Part shown: positions 1 through 12,862 of the stretch, in pieces
Layout: each line of letters begins with the position of its first letter
Numbering within the stretch: the stretch's first letter is position 1
Assembly: GCF_000559025.1 (NCBI RefSeq)
Contig: NZ_JAAN01000011.1
Coordinates: forward strand, 28,907-92,906
Origin: Luteimonas huabeiensis HB2
GTDB taxonomy: Bacteria; Pseudomonadota; Gammaproteobacteria; Xanthomonadales; Xanthomonadaceae
Length of the DNA stretch: 64,000 nucleotides
Direction of reading: 5' to 3'
The notes under the pieces: model-generated
Seen by the model: only the letters and a program-made list of their open reading frames with translations
Database searches by the model: none
What the model was told of the DNA's origin: nothing
Position numbers and translations under genes: made by a program

Positions 1-504
1 TTCGACAAGGATCTGCTCGGCCGCAGCTTCCACTGGCAGCCGGCGTCGTGCGCGGCGCTGCTGGATCCGCCCGAGATCGCGCCCGTGGCCGCGCCCGCGC
101 CCGCGACCGAGGGCGTGCGCCGGATCGCCCTGTCGGCGGACGCGCTGTTCGCGTTCGCCGGCCACGCCGAGCGTGACATGCGGCCTGCCGGCCGCGAGCA
201 GCTGCGCAAGCTCGCCGCCGAGATCGGCGACGCGCAGGCGGCGACGGTGACCGTGATCGGGCATACCGATCGCATCGGCAGCGACAGCGCCAACCAGCGG
301 CTGTCGCAGCAGCGCGCGGAGACGGTGCGCGCGCTGCTGGTCGCCCACGGCGTGCCGGCCGATGCGGTGGTCGCGGTGGGGCGCGGCGCATCGCAGCCGG
401 TGACCACCGCGTGCAGCGATGCGCTGCCGCGTACGGCGCTGGTCGAGTGCCTGGCGCCGGATCGCCGGGTGGAGGTCGAGGTGCGGGCGTTGGCTTCGCG
501 CTGA
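1..504 (+). CDS. OmpA-family C-terminal domain protein (5' end missing)
   Basis: The reading frame is open from the first base and stops at 504, so only the last 167 residues are visible. The last ~115 residues form an OmpA-like peptidoglycan-binding domain: the segment with [20 protein letters not shown] matches the family pattern TDxxGxxxxNxxLSxxRA. Proteins with this domain anchor the outer membrane to peptidoglycan from the periplasmic side. An Ala/Pro-rich linker (about residues 25-38) precedes the domain. Two cysteines near the C-terminus (TACSD and VECLA) could form a disulfide, as in some OmpA-family proteins. The N-terminal part, barrel or lipoprotein, lies outside the window, so the exact type is unknown. 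Confidence 0.8.
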   Translation, partial: FDKDLLGRSFHWQPASCAALLDPPEIAPVAAPAPATEGVRRIALSADALFAFAGHAERDMRPAGREQLRKLAAEIGDAQAATVTVIGHTDRIGSDSANQRLSQQRAETVRALLVAHGVPADAVVAVGRGASQPVTTACSDALPRTALVECLAPDRRVEVEVRALASR

Positions 505-693
505 CGTCGCCGACGCACGCCGCCGGTCGCGTTCGCGAGCGCGGCACGCCTGCCGCCGGCGGTGCCGCCTCCGTCGGCAGGCGCCGGCGGCGAGGGGAGA
601 TCGCGGCCGTGCCGAGGCTGGCCGCGATGGTCGGTCCTCGCGCCCGTGCGCCGCGGGCGGCCAGCTTGCGTACGCCCGCGTATGCCGGATGTT

Positions 694-707
694 TTGATTA
701 CGGTCAA
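694..707 (+). promoter_or_regulatory. FNR/Anr-like box upstream of fabA
   Basis: TTGAT-TACG-GTCAA differs by one base from the FNR/Anr consensus TTGAT-N4-ATCAA. It lies 55 bp before the fabA start in an AT-richer patch of a 257-bp gap that otherwise shows no gene. Function is inferred from the motif only. Confidence 0.3.
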
Positions 708-761
708 GGCTTTCGGGCGGAAATGTCGCAAAGTAGGCGGCTTTCCACACGGCACGACGAC

Positions 762-1277
762 ATGACCCGATCCGCTTCCTTCGACCGCGAGCAACTGCTG
801 GCCTGCGCGCGCGGCGAGCTCTTCGGCCCCGGCAACCCGCGCCTGCCGGCGCCGCCGATGCTGATGTTCGACCGCATCACCGAGGTCTCGTCCGAAGGCG
901 GGCGCTACGGCAAGGGCGTGGTTAAGGCCGAGTTGGACATCCACCCGGACCTGTGGTTCTTCGCCTGCCACTTCGAGGACGACCCGGTGATGCCCGGCTG
1001 CCTCGGCCTGGATGCGATGTGGCAGCTGTGCGGCTTCTACCTGCCGTGGCTGGGCGCCAGCGGGCGCGGTCGCGCGCTCGGCGTGGGGCAGGTGAAGTTC
1101 ACCGGCCAGGTGCTGCCGAGCGCGAAGCTCGTCGCCTACGAGCTGGACATCCGGCGCGTCCTGCGCGGGCGGCTGGAGATGGTGATCGCCGACGGCCGCA
1201 CGCTGGTGGACGGGCGCGAGATCTACACCGCGTCCGATCTGCGCGTGGGCCTGTTCGCCTCCACGGAGGGCTTCTGA
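762..1277 (+). CDS. fabA: 3-hydroxydecanoyl-ACP dehydratase/isomerase FabA
   Basis: FabA dehydrates 3-hydroxyacyl-ACP and isomerises trans-2-decenoyl-ACP to cis-3-decenoyl-ACP, the step that commits acyl chains to unsaturated fatty acid synthesis in the cytosol. The product is 171 residues, matching the usual ~172. The signature [22 protein letters not shown] is present, with the catalytic His at position 70 and Asp at 84. The start at 762 is chosen because the protein then has family length; an in-frame ATG at 723 would add 13 residues. fabB begins 2 bp after the stop, so the two form an operon. Confidence 0.96.
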   Translation: MTRSASFDREQLLACARGELFGPGNPRLPAPPMLMFDRITEVSSEGGRYGKGVVKAELDIHPDLWFFACHFEDDPVMPGCLGLDAMWQLCGFYLPWLGASGRGRALGVGQVKFTGQVLPSAKLVAYELDIRRVLRGRLEMVIADGRTLVDGREIYTASDLRVGLFASTEGF

Positions 1278-1279
1278 GC

Positions 1280-2503
1280 ATGCGCCGGGTGGTGGTCACC
1301 GGGATGGGCATCGTCTCGTGCCTGGGCAACGACGCCGCGAGCGTGTCCGCAGCCTTGCGCGCGGGGCGTTCCGGCATCGGCTTCGTGCCGCAGTACGCGG
1401 AACTCGGCCTGCGCAGCCGGGTCGCGGGCGTGCCCGGGATCGACCTGGACGCGCACATCGACCGCAAGCTGAAGCGCTTCATGGGCGACGCCGCGGGCTA
1501 CGCCTACGTCGCCATGCGCGACGCGATCGCGCAGGCGGGCCTGAGCGATGCGCAGGTGCGCGACGCGCGCACCGGCCTGATCGCCGGCTCCGGCGGCGGC
1601 TCGCCGCAATGGCAGGTGGAGACCGCCGACCTGTTGCGCGCGCGCGGCGTGCGCAAGGTCGGCCCGTACATGGTGCCGCGCTCGATGGGCTCCACCGTAT
1701 CGGCCACCCTGGCCACGGCGTTCGGTATCCGCGGGCTGAGCTATTCGATCTCCGCCGCGTGCGCGACCTCCGCCCACTGCATCGGCGCGGCCGCCGACCT
1801 CATCCGCCACGGCGCGCAGGACGTGATGATCGCCGGCGGCGGCGAGGAGCTGCACTGGGCGATGACCGCGCAGTTCGACGCGATGGGCGCGCTGTCCACC
1901 CGCCGCAACGATGCGCCGCAGGCCGCCTCGCGGCCCTACGACGCCGACCGAGACGGCTTCGTCATCGCCGGCGGTGCCGGCATGCTGGTGCTGGAGGACG
2001 AGGCGCATGCGCGCGCGCGCGGCGCGGAGATCCTGGCCGAGCTGGTCGGCTACGGGGTGACCTCCGACGGCGCCGACATGGTCGCGCCTTCCGGCGAGGG
2101 CGCGGTGCGCTGTATGCGCATGGCGCTGGCCGGCCTGGGCCACGAACCGCCGGGTCCGATCGACTACCTCAACACCCATGGCACCTCGACCCCGCTCGGC
2201 GACCTGGTGGAGCTGGCGGCCGTGCGCGAGGTGTTCGGCGAAGCGGTGCCGCCGCTGTCCTCGACCAAGGCGCTGAGCGGGCACTCGCTGGGCGCGGCCA
2301 GCGTGCACGAGGCGATCTACAGCCTGCTGATGCTGCGCGAGGGCTTCATCGCCGGCTCCGCCAACATCGAACGGCTGGACCCGGAGGCCGAGGCGTTCCC
2401 CATCGTGCGCGAGCGCCGCGATGCCGCCCTGCGCACGGTGATGTCCAACAGCTTCGGCTTCGGCGGCACCAACGCCAGCCTGGTGTTCGCGCGCGCGGAC
2501 TGA
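1280..2503 (+). CDS. fabB: beta-ketoacyl-ACP synthase I FabB
   Basis: This condensing enzyme elongates unsaturated acyl-ACP intermediates with malonyl-ACP, directly downstream of FabA in the pathway. The 407-residue product has the Cys-His-His triad: Cys161 in SAACATS, His300 in NTHGTST and His335 in [11 protein letters not shown]. The Gly-rich C-terminal motif [11 protein letters not shown] is also present. The start ATG at 1280 follows the fabA stop by 2 bp, so the pair is probably translationally coupled. FabB rather than FabF is favoured by the fabA neighbour and the protein length. Confidence 0.95.
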   Translation: MRRVVVTGMGIVSCLGNDAASVSAALRAGRSGIGFVPQYAELGLRSRVAGVPGIDLDAHIDRKLKRFMGDAAGYAYVAMRDAIAQAGLSDAQVRDARTGLIAGSGGGSPQWQVETADLLRARGVRKVGPYMVPRSMGSTVSATLATAFGIRGLSYSISAACATSAHCIGAAADLIRHGAQDVMIAGGGEELHWAMTAQFDAMGALSTRRNDAPQAASRPYDADRDGFVIAGGAGMLVLEDEAHARARGAEILAELVGYGVTSDGADMVAPSGEGAVRCMRMALAGLGHEPPGPIDYLNTHGTSTPLGDLVELAAVREVFGEAVPPLSSTKALSGHSLGAASVHEAIYSLLMLREGFIAGSANIERLDPEAEAFPIVRERRDAALRTVMSNSFGFGGTNASLVFARAD

Positions 2504-2559
2504 ACGGCGCCGGCCGCCTGGCGGCGGCCGCGTCGATGGCCCCACCTGGGCGGGCGTGG

Positions 2560-2565
2560 CACAAT
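2560..2565 (+). promoter_or_regulatory. candidate -10 of tRNA-Lys
   Basis: CACAAT lies in a short AT-richer patch of the GC-rich gap between fabB and the tRNA, about 45 bp before the mature tRNA. Transcription would start near 2572. No convincing -35 hexamer is visible. Confidence 0.35.
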
Positions 2566-2610
2566 TCCCGCCCCGAGGCGCCCGGGCTGTCCCGCGCCTC
2601 GTCGAGCGCC

Positions 2611-2686
2611 GGGTCGTTAGCTCAGTCGGTAGAGCATCGGACTTTTAATCCGCTGGTCGTTGGTTCGAATCCAACACGACCCACCA
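2611..2686 (+). tRNA. tRNA-Lys (anticodon TTT)
   Basis: A 76-nt cloverleaf with CCA encoded (2681-2686). The acceptor arm GGGTCGT pairs with ACGACCC, the D-arm is GCTC/GAGC, and the T-arm carries GGTTCGAATCC. The anticodon loop CTTTTAA places TTT at 2644-2646. The sequence closely resembles the E. coli tRNA-Lys. The outer anticodon-stem pair (T2637/C) is a mismatch. Confidence 0.97.
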
Positions 2687-2792
2687 TCCGGCGAGCGCAC
2701 GCGCCAGCGGCGATACGCTGCCGCGGCTGTCCGCCCCCGGGGCGGCGAAGGCGCCGCCGGCGCGGCTGCGGTAGCGGTGCCGCTACTTTCCT

Positions 2793-4193
2793 TCATGCCG
2801 CTTCCTGGGCCTGCTCATCCGTGGCCGCCTGCAGCGCGGTTTCGACCGCGCGCCAGGCCGCGTCGAGATCAAGCGGTTCGCCTTCGAACCACACCGCGGC
2901 GATCCTGCGGGTGTGGCGGATGTCGGCGAGCGGGTCGCCGTCGACGACCACGATGTCGGCGCGGGCGCCGGTCTCGAGCCGGCCGAGGTCGGGGCGGCCG
3001 AGGATGTCCGCGGCGACGTGGGTGGCCGCTTGCAACGCCTGCACCGGTTCCAGGCCGGCGTCGACCAGCGCCGCCAGCTCCTGGTGCAATGCGCCGCCTG
3101 GCAGCATGTACGGCGCGGCGGGGAGGTCCGAGCCCGCGCCGATCGGCACGCCGGCGGCCAGCAGGCGCGGCAGCAGCGCCGAGACGAAGCGCAGGTCGGC
3201 GGCGGCACGGGGCGTGGCGCGGTCGCCCGAGACCGCGCCTTCGAGATATTTCCAATAGTCGGCGAAGTAAGGGCGCATCCGTCCGGCGCCCGGCAGGTCG
3301 TCGAGGGCGAGGCTGCCCGGCCTGGCGAACTGGCGCGCGTTGCCTACGGTGGGGACGACCGCCATGCCGCTGGCGGCGATCTCGCCGGCGATGCGGTCCA
3401 GCAAGGCGTCGTCGAGGGCGTCGGCGAGCGGGTCGCCGCCGAGCCGGCGGTAGGCGAGCGCGGCGCCGCTGAGGTGTTCGAGGCTCGACACGCCGGCGCG
3501 CGCGGCCTGGGTCGCGTCGATCTCGGCCTGGGTCAGCCCGCGGGTGAGCATGGTGCCCAGGTCGGCCATGACCGGCAGGCCGGCCGCGCCGGCGGCGCGC
3601 GACGCGGCGTCGAACGCCGCCGGCGGCACCTGCTCGTAGAGCTTGATCCACTCGACGCCGGCTTCGGCCAGCGCGTTCACCGCCGCGGCCGCATCGTCCT
3701 CGCCGGCGATGGTGATCGGCATGATCTCGCCGAGCGGGCGGCTGCCGAGCGGCGAGGGGCCGCCCGAGAACACGTTGCCTTCGCCGTCGAGCATCGGGCC
3801 GCTGGCGAGGATGCGCGGCGCGCCCGCCGTGGCGCGCATGGCGGCGATCATATCCAACGTGTTGTTCGCATCGCGCACCGTGGTCACGCCGGAAGGCAGG
3901 AACGCGCCGAGGAAGTGCGGCCGGGCGTGCACGTGCAGATCGATGAGGCCGGGCAACAGGAGCGCGCGGCCGTAGTCGTGCACCGGCGTGCGTGCATTCC
4001 AGCGGCAGTCGCGCGCGCGACCGGCGCAGAGGATCGCCCCGGATGCGACCACCACCGCGCCGTCCTCCACCACGCGCCCGGCGCGCGCGTCGAAGACGCG
4101 GCCGAGCAGCACCGCGTCGGCCGGTGGCGGGGCGGTGGTGCAACCGGCAAGCAGGCACAGCGCGGACAGGGCGGCGAACAGCATTCTTGGCAT
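2793..4193 (-). CDS. amidohydrolase-family lipoprotein
   Basis: A 466-residue amidohydrolase-superfamily protein of the imidazolonepropionase/prolidase-like group. It opens with a lipoprotein signal peptide (lipobox LLAGC at residues 14-18), so it is probably membrane-anchored in the periplasm. The metal-binding HxH (DLHVHARPHF) lies near residue 90. Downstream are a conserved Lys in WIKLYEQ, a His in SLEHLSG and a metal Asp in GAGSDLP. The C-terminal DIVVVDGDPLADI motif typifies the small beta domain of these hydrolases. Relatives cleave imidopeptide or acyl-amino-acid bonds; the substrate here cannot be told. It is a single gene convergent with the tRNA and divergent from lhr. Confidence 0.8.
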   Translation of the reverse strand: MPRMLFAALSALCLLAGCTTAPPPADAVLLGRVFDARAGRVVEDGAVVVASGAILCAGRARDCRWNARTPVHDYGRALLLPGLIDLHVHARPHFLGAFLPSGVTTVRDANNTLDMIAAMRATAGAPRILASGPMLDGEGNVFSGGPSPLGSRPLGEIMPITIAGEDDAAAAVNALAEAGVEWIKLYEQVPPAAFDAASRAAGAAGLPVMADLGTMLTRGLTQAEIDATQAARAGVSSLEHLSGAALAYRRLGGDPLADALDDALLDRIAGEIAASGMAVVPTVGNARQFARPGSLALDDLPGAGRMRPYFADYWKYLEGAVSGDRATPRAAADLRFVSALLPRLLAAGVPIGAGSDLPAAPYMLPGGALHQELAALVDAGLEPVQALQAATHVAADILGRPDLGRLETGARADIVVVDGDPLADIRHTRRIAAVWFEGEPLDLDAAWRAVETALQAATDEQAQEAA

Positions 4194-4313
4194 GGGGAGG
4201 GCCTCTGGACGTAGGGGCGCGCCTGAACCGCCGGGGCGGGCGCGGTTGAAGCCGGCCGCGGACGGGCGCACATTCCGGCCATGCGGCGCAGCCGACCGGG
4301 CAATCCAACGAAG

Positions 4314-8774
<4,461 letters not shown>

Positions 8775-8824
8775 AATCGCCTCCGATCCGAGCCACTCGC
8801 CCCACTCATCACGCTGGAGTCCGC

Positions 8825-9208
8825 ATGCCCCGCATTCCCGTCAGCACCGATCAGGCCCCGGCCGCCATCGGCCCGTATTCGCAGGCCGTGCGCGCCGGCG
8901 ACACCGTGTTCCTCTCCGGCCAGATCCCGCTGGACCCGGCCACCGGCGAACTGGTGCCGGGCGACGTCGCCGCGCAGGCGCGGCAGGCGTTCCGCAACCT
9001 GGAGGCGGTCTGCGCCGCGGCCGGCGGATCGCTGGACGACGTGGTGCGGCTGGGCCTGTACCTGACCGACCTGGGCGAGTTCGCCGCGGTCAACGCGGCG
9101 ATGGCCGAGTTCTTCTCCGCGCCGTACCCCGCGCGCTCGACCATCGAGGTCTCGGCGCTGCCCAAGGGCGCCGCGTTCGAGGTCGATGCGATCCTCGCGC
9201 TGCGCTGA
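8825..9208 (+). CDS. ridA: RidA family enamine/imine deaminase
   Basis: RidA hydrolyses reactive 2-aminoacrylate-type enamines and imines released by PLP enzymes, in the cytosol. The 127-residue product has the family length. It carries the GPYSQAV segment near residue 16, SGQIPLDP, the substrate-binding Arg104 in ARSTIEV, and the C-terminal Glu in FEVDAI. The start at 8825 gives the canonical N-terminus. recG follows 38 bp later on the same strand; ridA-recG adjacency is common in related genomes. Confidence 0.94.
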   Translation: MPRIPVSTDQAPAAIGPYSQAVRAGDTVFLSGQIPLDPATGELVPGDVAAQARQAFRNLEAVCAAAGGSLDDVVRLGLYLTDLGEFAAVNAAMAEFFSAPYPARSTIEVSALPKGAAFEVDAILALR

Positions 9209-9246
9209 GCGGCCGTCGCGCGCCGCGCGCGGGGCGGGATGAGGCG

Positions 9247-11331
9247 ATGAGCGCCGCATCGCCCGAACCGGGCAGGGCGCCGCTGACGACGCTGCCCGGG
9301 GTGGGCGCGCAGACCGCGCAGCGGCTGGCCGCGCGCGGGCTGGCCACGCTGCAGGACCTGTGGCTGCACCTGCCGCGGCAGTACGAGGACCGCACCCGGC
9401 TGACCCCGATCCGCGACCTGCGCCCGGGCGTGCCGGCGCAGGTGGAAGGCACGGTGGAGGCGGCCGAGCGGGGCTTCCGCGGCCGCCCGGTGCTGCGGGT
9501 GGCGCTGCGCGACGCCTCGGGCGGCGCCCTGCTGCTGCGTTTCTTCCATTTCCGCGCCGCGCAGCTCGCGCAGTTCGCCCCCGGCACGCGGCTGCGGGCC
9601 TACGGCACGCCGCGCCCGGGCCCGCACGGCCTGGAGATCGTGCATCCCAGCTACCGCGCGCTCGGCGGCGACGAAGCGCCGCTGGACGAACAGTTGGAGC
9701 CGGTCTATCCGCAGGTCGAGGGCGTGGGCCCGGCGCTGCTGCGCAAGCTGATCGCGCGCGCGCTGGAGCGCCTGCCCGGCGACGATGCGCTGGAACTGCT
9801 GCCGGCGGCGCTGCGCGGCGAGGTGCCGAGCCTGCGCGCGGCCCTGCTGTACGTGCACCGGCCGCCGCCGGACGCCGACCTGGCCGCGCTGTCGGCCGGC
9901 ACTCATCCGGCGCAGCGGCGGCTGGCGATCGAGGAACTGCTGGCGCACCACCTCAGCCTGCGGCGCCAGCGCATCGCCTGGCAGCGGCATGCCGCGCCGG
10001 CATTCGACGGCCCTGGCGCGCTCGCGGCGCGGCTGGAGGCGTCGCTGCCGTTCGCGCTGACTTCGGCGCAGCGGCGGGTGTTCGCGCAGGTCCGCGACGA
10101 CCTGCGGCGGCCGCGGCCGATGCTGCGGCTGGTGCAGGGCGACGTCGGCTCGGGCAAGACCGTGGTCGCCGCGCTGGCGGCGACGCTGGCGGTCGAAGCC
10201 GGCGCGCAGGCGGCGCTGATGGCGCCCACCGAGCTGCTGGCCGAGCAGCACTTCGCCAGCCTGCAGGGCTGGCTGCGGCCGCTGGGCGTGGAGACCGCGT
10301 GGCTGGCCGGCAAGGTCTCCGGCAAGGCCCGCGCCCGCGCGCTGGAGGCCATCGCCGACGGCAGCGCGCAGGTCGTGGTCGGCACCCACGCGCTGATGCA
10401 GGAAGGCGTGGCCTTCCGCCGGCTGGGGCTGGCCATCATCGACGAGCAGCACCGCTTCGGCGTGCACCAGCGCCTGGCCCTGCGCGACAAGGGCGGCGAC
10501 GACGGCCTGCTGCCGCACCAGCTGGTGATGACCGCCACCCCGATCCCGCGCACGCTGGCGATGTCCGCCTACGCCGATCTCGACGTGTCGGCGATCGACG
10601 AACTGCCGCCCGGGCGCACGCCGGTGCGTACCGTGGCGCTGGGCGCGCACCGGCGGCCCGAGCTGATCGACCGCATCCGCGCGGCCTGCGCGCAGGGGCG
10701 GCAGGCGTACTGGGTCTGCACGCTGATCGACGACAGCGACGAGGTCGTCGCGCAGGCCGCGCAGAGCACCTTCGAGCAGTTGCAGGCGGCGTTGCCGCAG
10801 GTGCGCGTCGGGCTGGTGCACGGGCGCATGAAGGCGGCGGAGAAGCAGGCGGTGATGCGCGCGTTCAAGGACGGCGCGCTCGGGCTGCTGGTCGCCACCA
10901 CCGTGATCGAGGTCGGCGTGGACGTGCCCAACGCCTCGCTGATGGTGGTCGAGAACGCCGAACGGCTGGGCCTGGCGCAGCTGCACCAGCTGCGCGGCCG
11001 GGTGGGGCGGGGCGCCAGCGCGTCGAGCTGCGTGCTGCTGTACCAGCCGCCGCTGTCGCGGCTGGCGCGCGAGCGGCTGGCGACGATGCGCGAGACCAAC
11101 GACGGCTTCGTCATCGCCGAGCGCGACCTGGCGCTGCGCGGGCCGGGCGAGCTGCTGGGCACGCGGCAGACCGGCATCGCCAGTTTCCGCGTCGCCGACC
11201 TGGTCCGCGATGCCGCGCTGCTGCCGCAGGTGCACGCGCTGGCCGAGCGCCTCCAGGCCGAGGCGCCGGGCGTGGCCGACCGCCTGGTGGAGCGCTGGAT
11301 CGGCGGCGCCTCGCGCTACGCGGCGGCCTGA
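9247..11331 (+). CDS. recG: ATP-dependent DNA helicase RecG
   Basis: RecG drives branch migration and regression of stalled replication forks and Holliday junctions. The 694-residue length matches E. coli RecG (693). An N-terminal wedge/OB domain (VPAQVEGTVEA and following) precedes the helicase core, which contains Walker A in GDVGSGKT, the DEQHRFG box, TATPIPRT and the RecG-typical QLHQLRGRVGRG motif. The C-terminal segment with GPGELLGTRQTG is also diagnostic. The ATG at 9247 lies 38 bp after ridA. Confidence 0.96.
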   Translation: MSAASPEPGRAPLTTLPGVGAQTAQRLAARGLATLQDLWLHLPRQYEDRTRLTPIRDLRPGVPAQVEGTVEAAERGFRGRPVLRVALRDASGGALLLRFFHFRAAQLAQFAPGTRLRAYGTPRPGPHGLEIVHPSYRALGGDEAPLDEQLEPVYPQVEGVGPALLRKLIARALERLPGDDALELLPAALRGEVPSLRAALLYVHRPPPDADLAALSAGTHPAQRRLAIEELLAHHLSLRRQRIAWQRHAAPAFDGPGALAARLEASLPFALTSAQRRVFAQVRDDLRRPRPMLRLVQGDVGSGKTVVAALAATLAVEAGAQAALMAPTELLAEQHFASLQGWLRPLGVETAWLAGKVSGKARARALEAIADGSAQVVVGTHALMQEGVAFRRLGLAIIDEQHRFGVHQRLALRDKGGDDGLLPHQLVMTATPIPRTLAMSAYADLDVSAIDELPPGRTPVRTVALGAHRRPELIDRIRAACAQGRQAYWVCTLIDDSDEVVAQAAQSTFEQLQAALPQVRVGLVHGRMKAAEKQAVMRAFKDGALGLLVATTVIEVGVDVPNASLMVVENAERLGLAQLHQLRGRVGRGASASSCVLLYQPPLSRLARERLATMRETNDGFVIAERDLALRGPGELLGTRQTGIASFRVADLVRDAALLPQVHALAERLQAEAPGVADRLVERWIGGASRYAAA

Positions 11332-11344
11332 CCCGCGTCGCGGG

Positions 11345-11350
11345 CATAAT
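11345..11350 (+). promoter_or_regulatory. candidate -10, predicted leaderless transcript
   Basis: CATAAT (5 of 6 to TATAAT) ends 6 bp before the ATG of the nucleoside hydrolase at 11357. A start at the usual distance from the -10 would fall on or next to the initiating A, and no Shine-Dalgarno sequence is visible. This suggests a leaderless mRNA. Confidence 0.45.
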
Positions 11351-11356
11351 GGCCCG

Positions 11357-12292
11357 ATGGACGAACGCATTCCGCTGCTCATCGATACCGATCCGGGGGT
11401 CGACGACGCCCTGGCCCTGCTGATGGCCTTCGACGATCCCGCGCACCGCGTCGTCGGGCTGACCATCGCCGCCGGCAACGTCGGCCTGCGCCATACCGTG
11501 GGCAACGCGCTGAAGCTGGTCGAGGTGTGCGGGCTGGACGTGCCGGTGTTCGCCGGCGCCGAGGCGCCGCTGCTGCACCCGGCCCGCGACGCCGGCTACG
11601 TGCACGGCGAGGACGGCTTCGGCGACGTCGGCTACGCGCCCGCGGCGCGGCAGGCCGAGGCCGAGCACGCGGCGCTGGCGATCCTGCGGCTCTCGCATGC
11701 CTACGCCGGCCGGTTGCTGCTGGTCGCGCTGGGCCCGCTGACCAATCTCGCGCTGGCGCTGAAACTCGACCCGAGCCTGCCGCAGCGGGTGGCGCGACTG
11801 GTGGTGATGGGCGGCGCGGTCACCGCGCACGGCAACATCACCCCCGCGGCGGAGTTCAACATCGCCTTCGATCCGGAGGCCGCGCACATCGTGTTCCAGG
11901 CCTTTCCGCGCTTCGACCTGGTGGACTGGGAGGCGACCATCGCGCATGGCTTCCCGCATGCCGAGGCCGAAGCCTGGCTGCAGGCCGATTCCCCGCGGGC
12001 GCGGTTCTACGCCGACATCTCGCGCCATACCCGGTTGTGGTCGGTCGATCGCCGCGGCGACCTCTGGCATGCCGCCGACGCGCTGGCGATGGCGGTGGCG
12101 CTGGAGCCCGAGGGCGTGGAAGCGTGGGCCGAGCGGCCGCTGGCGGTGGAGCTGGACGGCCGCCACACCCGCGGCGCCACCGTCGTGGACTGGCTGCGCC
12201 AGGACGGCGCCCCGGACAACGCCCGGATCGCGCTGCGCTACGCCCCGGCGCGGTTCCACGAGCGGATGCGCCGCGCGCTCGCGGCCGGCTGA
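11357..12292 (+). CDS. inosine-uridine preferring nucleoside hydrolase
   Basis: A 311-residue member of the nucleoside hydrolase family, which splits the N-glycosidic bond of ribonucleosides in purine/pyrimidine salvage. The N-terminal DTDPGVDDALALL motif (residues 10-22) supplies the Ca2+-binding aspartates. The GPLTNLALAL and MGGAV segments and EFNIAFDPEAA are also typical. Substrate preference (inosine, uridine or broad) cannot be read from sequence. The gene has no ribosome binding site and a -10 hexamer almost touching its ATG. Confidence 0.9.
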   Translation: MDERIPLLIDTDPGVDDALALLMAFDDPAHRVVGLTIAAGNVGLRHTVGNALKLVEVCGLDVPVFAGAEAPLLHPARDAGYVHGEDGFGDVGYAPAARQAEAEHAALAILRLSHAYAGRLLLVALGPLTNLALALKLDPSLPQRVARLVVMGGAVTAHGNITPAAEFNIAFDPEAAHIVFQAFPRFDLVDWEATIAHGFPHAEAEAWLQADSPRARFYADISRHTRLWSVDRRGDLWHAADALAMAVALEPEGVEAWAERPLAVELDGRHTRGATVVDWLRQDGAPDNARIALRYAPARFHERMRRALAAG

Positions 12293-12312
12293 GCGGCGCT
12301 GCCCGGGGCCGA

Positions 12313-12341
12313 TTGCGCCCGCCGCGTCCGCCCGCTACACT
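12313..12341 (+). promoter_or_regulatory. candidate promoter of rpmE2
   Basis: TTGCGC (12313-12318), a 17-bp spacer and TACACT (12336-12341). Transcription would start near 12348, 23 nt before the rpmE2 ATG. Confidence 0.5.
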
Positions 12342-12370
12342 AAGCGGCTTCCCGCAAGCCCGGTGCCGCC

Positions 12371-12619
12371 ATGAAGGCCGACATCCATCCCGATTACCGC
12401 GAAGTCGTGTTCCAGGACGTGACTTCCGATTTCCGCTTCCTGACCCGCTCGACCCTCGCTGCCACGGCGAAGGAGACCGTCAAGTGGGAGGACGGCAACG
12501 AGTACCCGCTGGTCAAGATCGAAGTGTCCTCGGCCACGCATCCGTTCTACACCGGCCAGAACAAGATCATGGACACCAGCGGCCGCGTCGACAAGTTCCG
12601 CAAGCGCTACGCCAAGTAA
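12371..12619 (+). CDS. rpmE2: 50S ribosomal protein L31 type B
   Basis: An 82-residue type-B L31, a small protein bridging the ribosomal subunits. It begins [14 protein letters not shown] and contains the [20 protein letters not shown] block typical of type B. It lacks the CxxC zinc-binding cysteines of type A L31, so it does not need zinc. In many bacteria the zinc-free form replaces the zinc form during zinc limitation. No Zur box was recognised upstream, and whether a type A copy exists elsewhere is unknown. Confidence 0.96.
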   Translation: MKADIHPDYREVVFQDVTSDFRFLTRSTLAATAKETVKWEDGNEYPLVKIEVSSATHPFYTGQNKIMDTSGRVDKFRKRYAK

Positions 12620-12665
12620 GCGCCGGCCGCGCATCGCGCGGCGCGGACCGACGGACCGATCGCAT

Positions 12666-12694
12666 CCAGCGGCTGCCCTCGTGGCGGCCGCTGG
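12666..12694 (+). terminator. possible terminator hairpin after rpmE2
   Basis: CCAGCGGC pairs perfectly with GCCGCTGG around a 13-nt loop that can pair further. Only three T residues follow closely, so it is a weak intrinsic terminator at best. Confidence 0.35.
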
Positions 12695-12757
12695 CGTTTG
12701 CGCGCCCGGCCCGTCCGCGCATGCGACCAATGGCGGAGCAGTCCCTACGCGCCGGTA

Positions 12758-12766
12758 TGCGATAAT
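12758..12766 (+). promoter_or_regulatory. extended -10 promoter of gltA
   Basis: TGC-GATAAT forms an extended -10 (TGn plus a 5-of-6 hexamer). Transcription would start near 12773, giving a ~90-nt leader before the GTG start of gltA. No -35 match is seen at 17 bp, as is usual for extended -10 promoters. Confidence 0.5.
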
Positions 12767-12862
12767 GGTGGTTCCCGCGGCCGCGCCGCGGTTCTCTCCC
12801 GCATGACCCATGCCGTCGTCGCGTCCCCCGGGGCCGCCACGACCCTCAGTAAGGAGTGTGCT

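Noticed and set aside
2504..2535. GC-rich inverted repeat after fabB as a terminator
   Set aside because: The stem (GGCCGCC/GGCGGCC) is not followed by a T run; such pairs are common at this GC content.
8851..11505. Minus-strand open frame of more than 800 codons across ridA/recG
   Set aside because: Shadow frame opposite two well-supported genes; His/Arg/Gln-rich with no domain signature.
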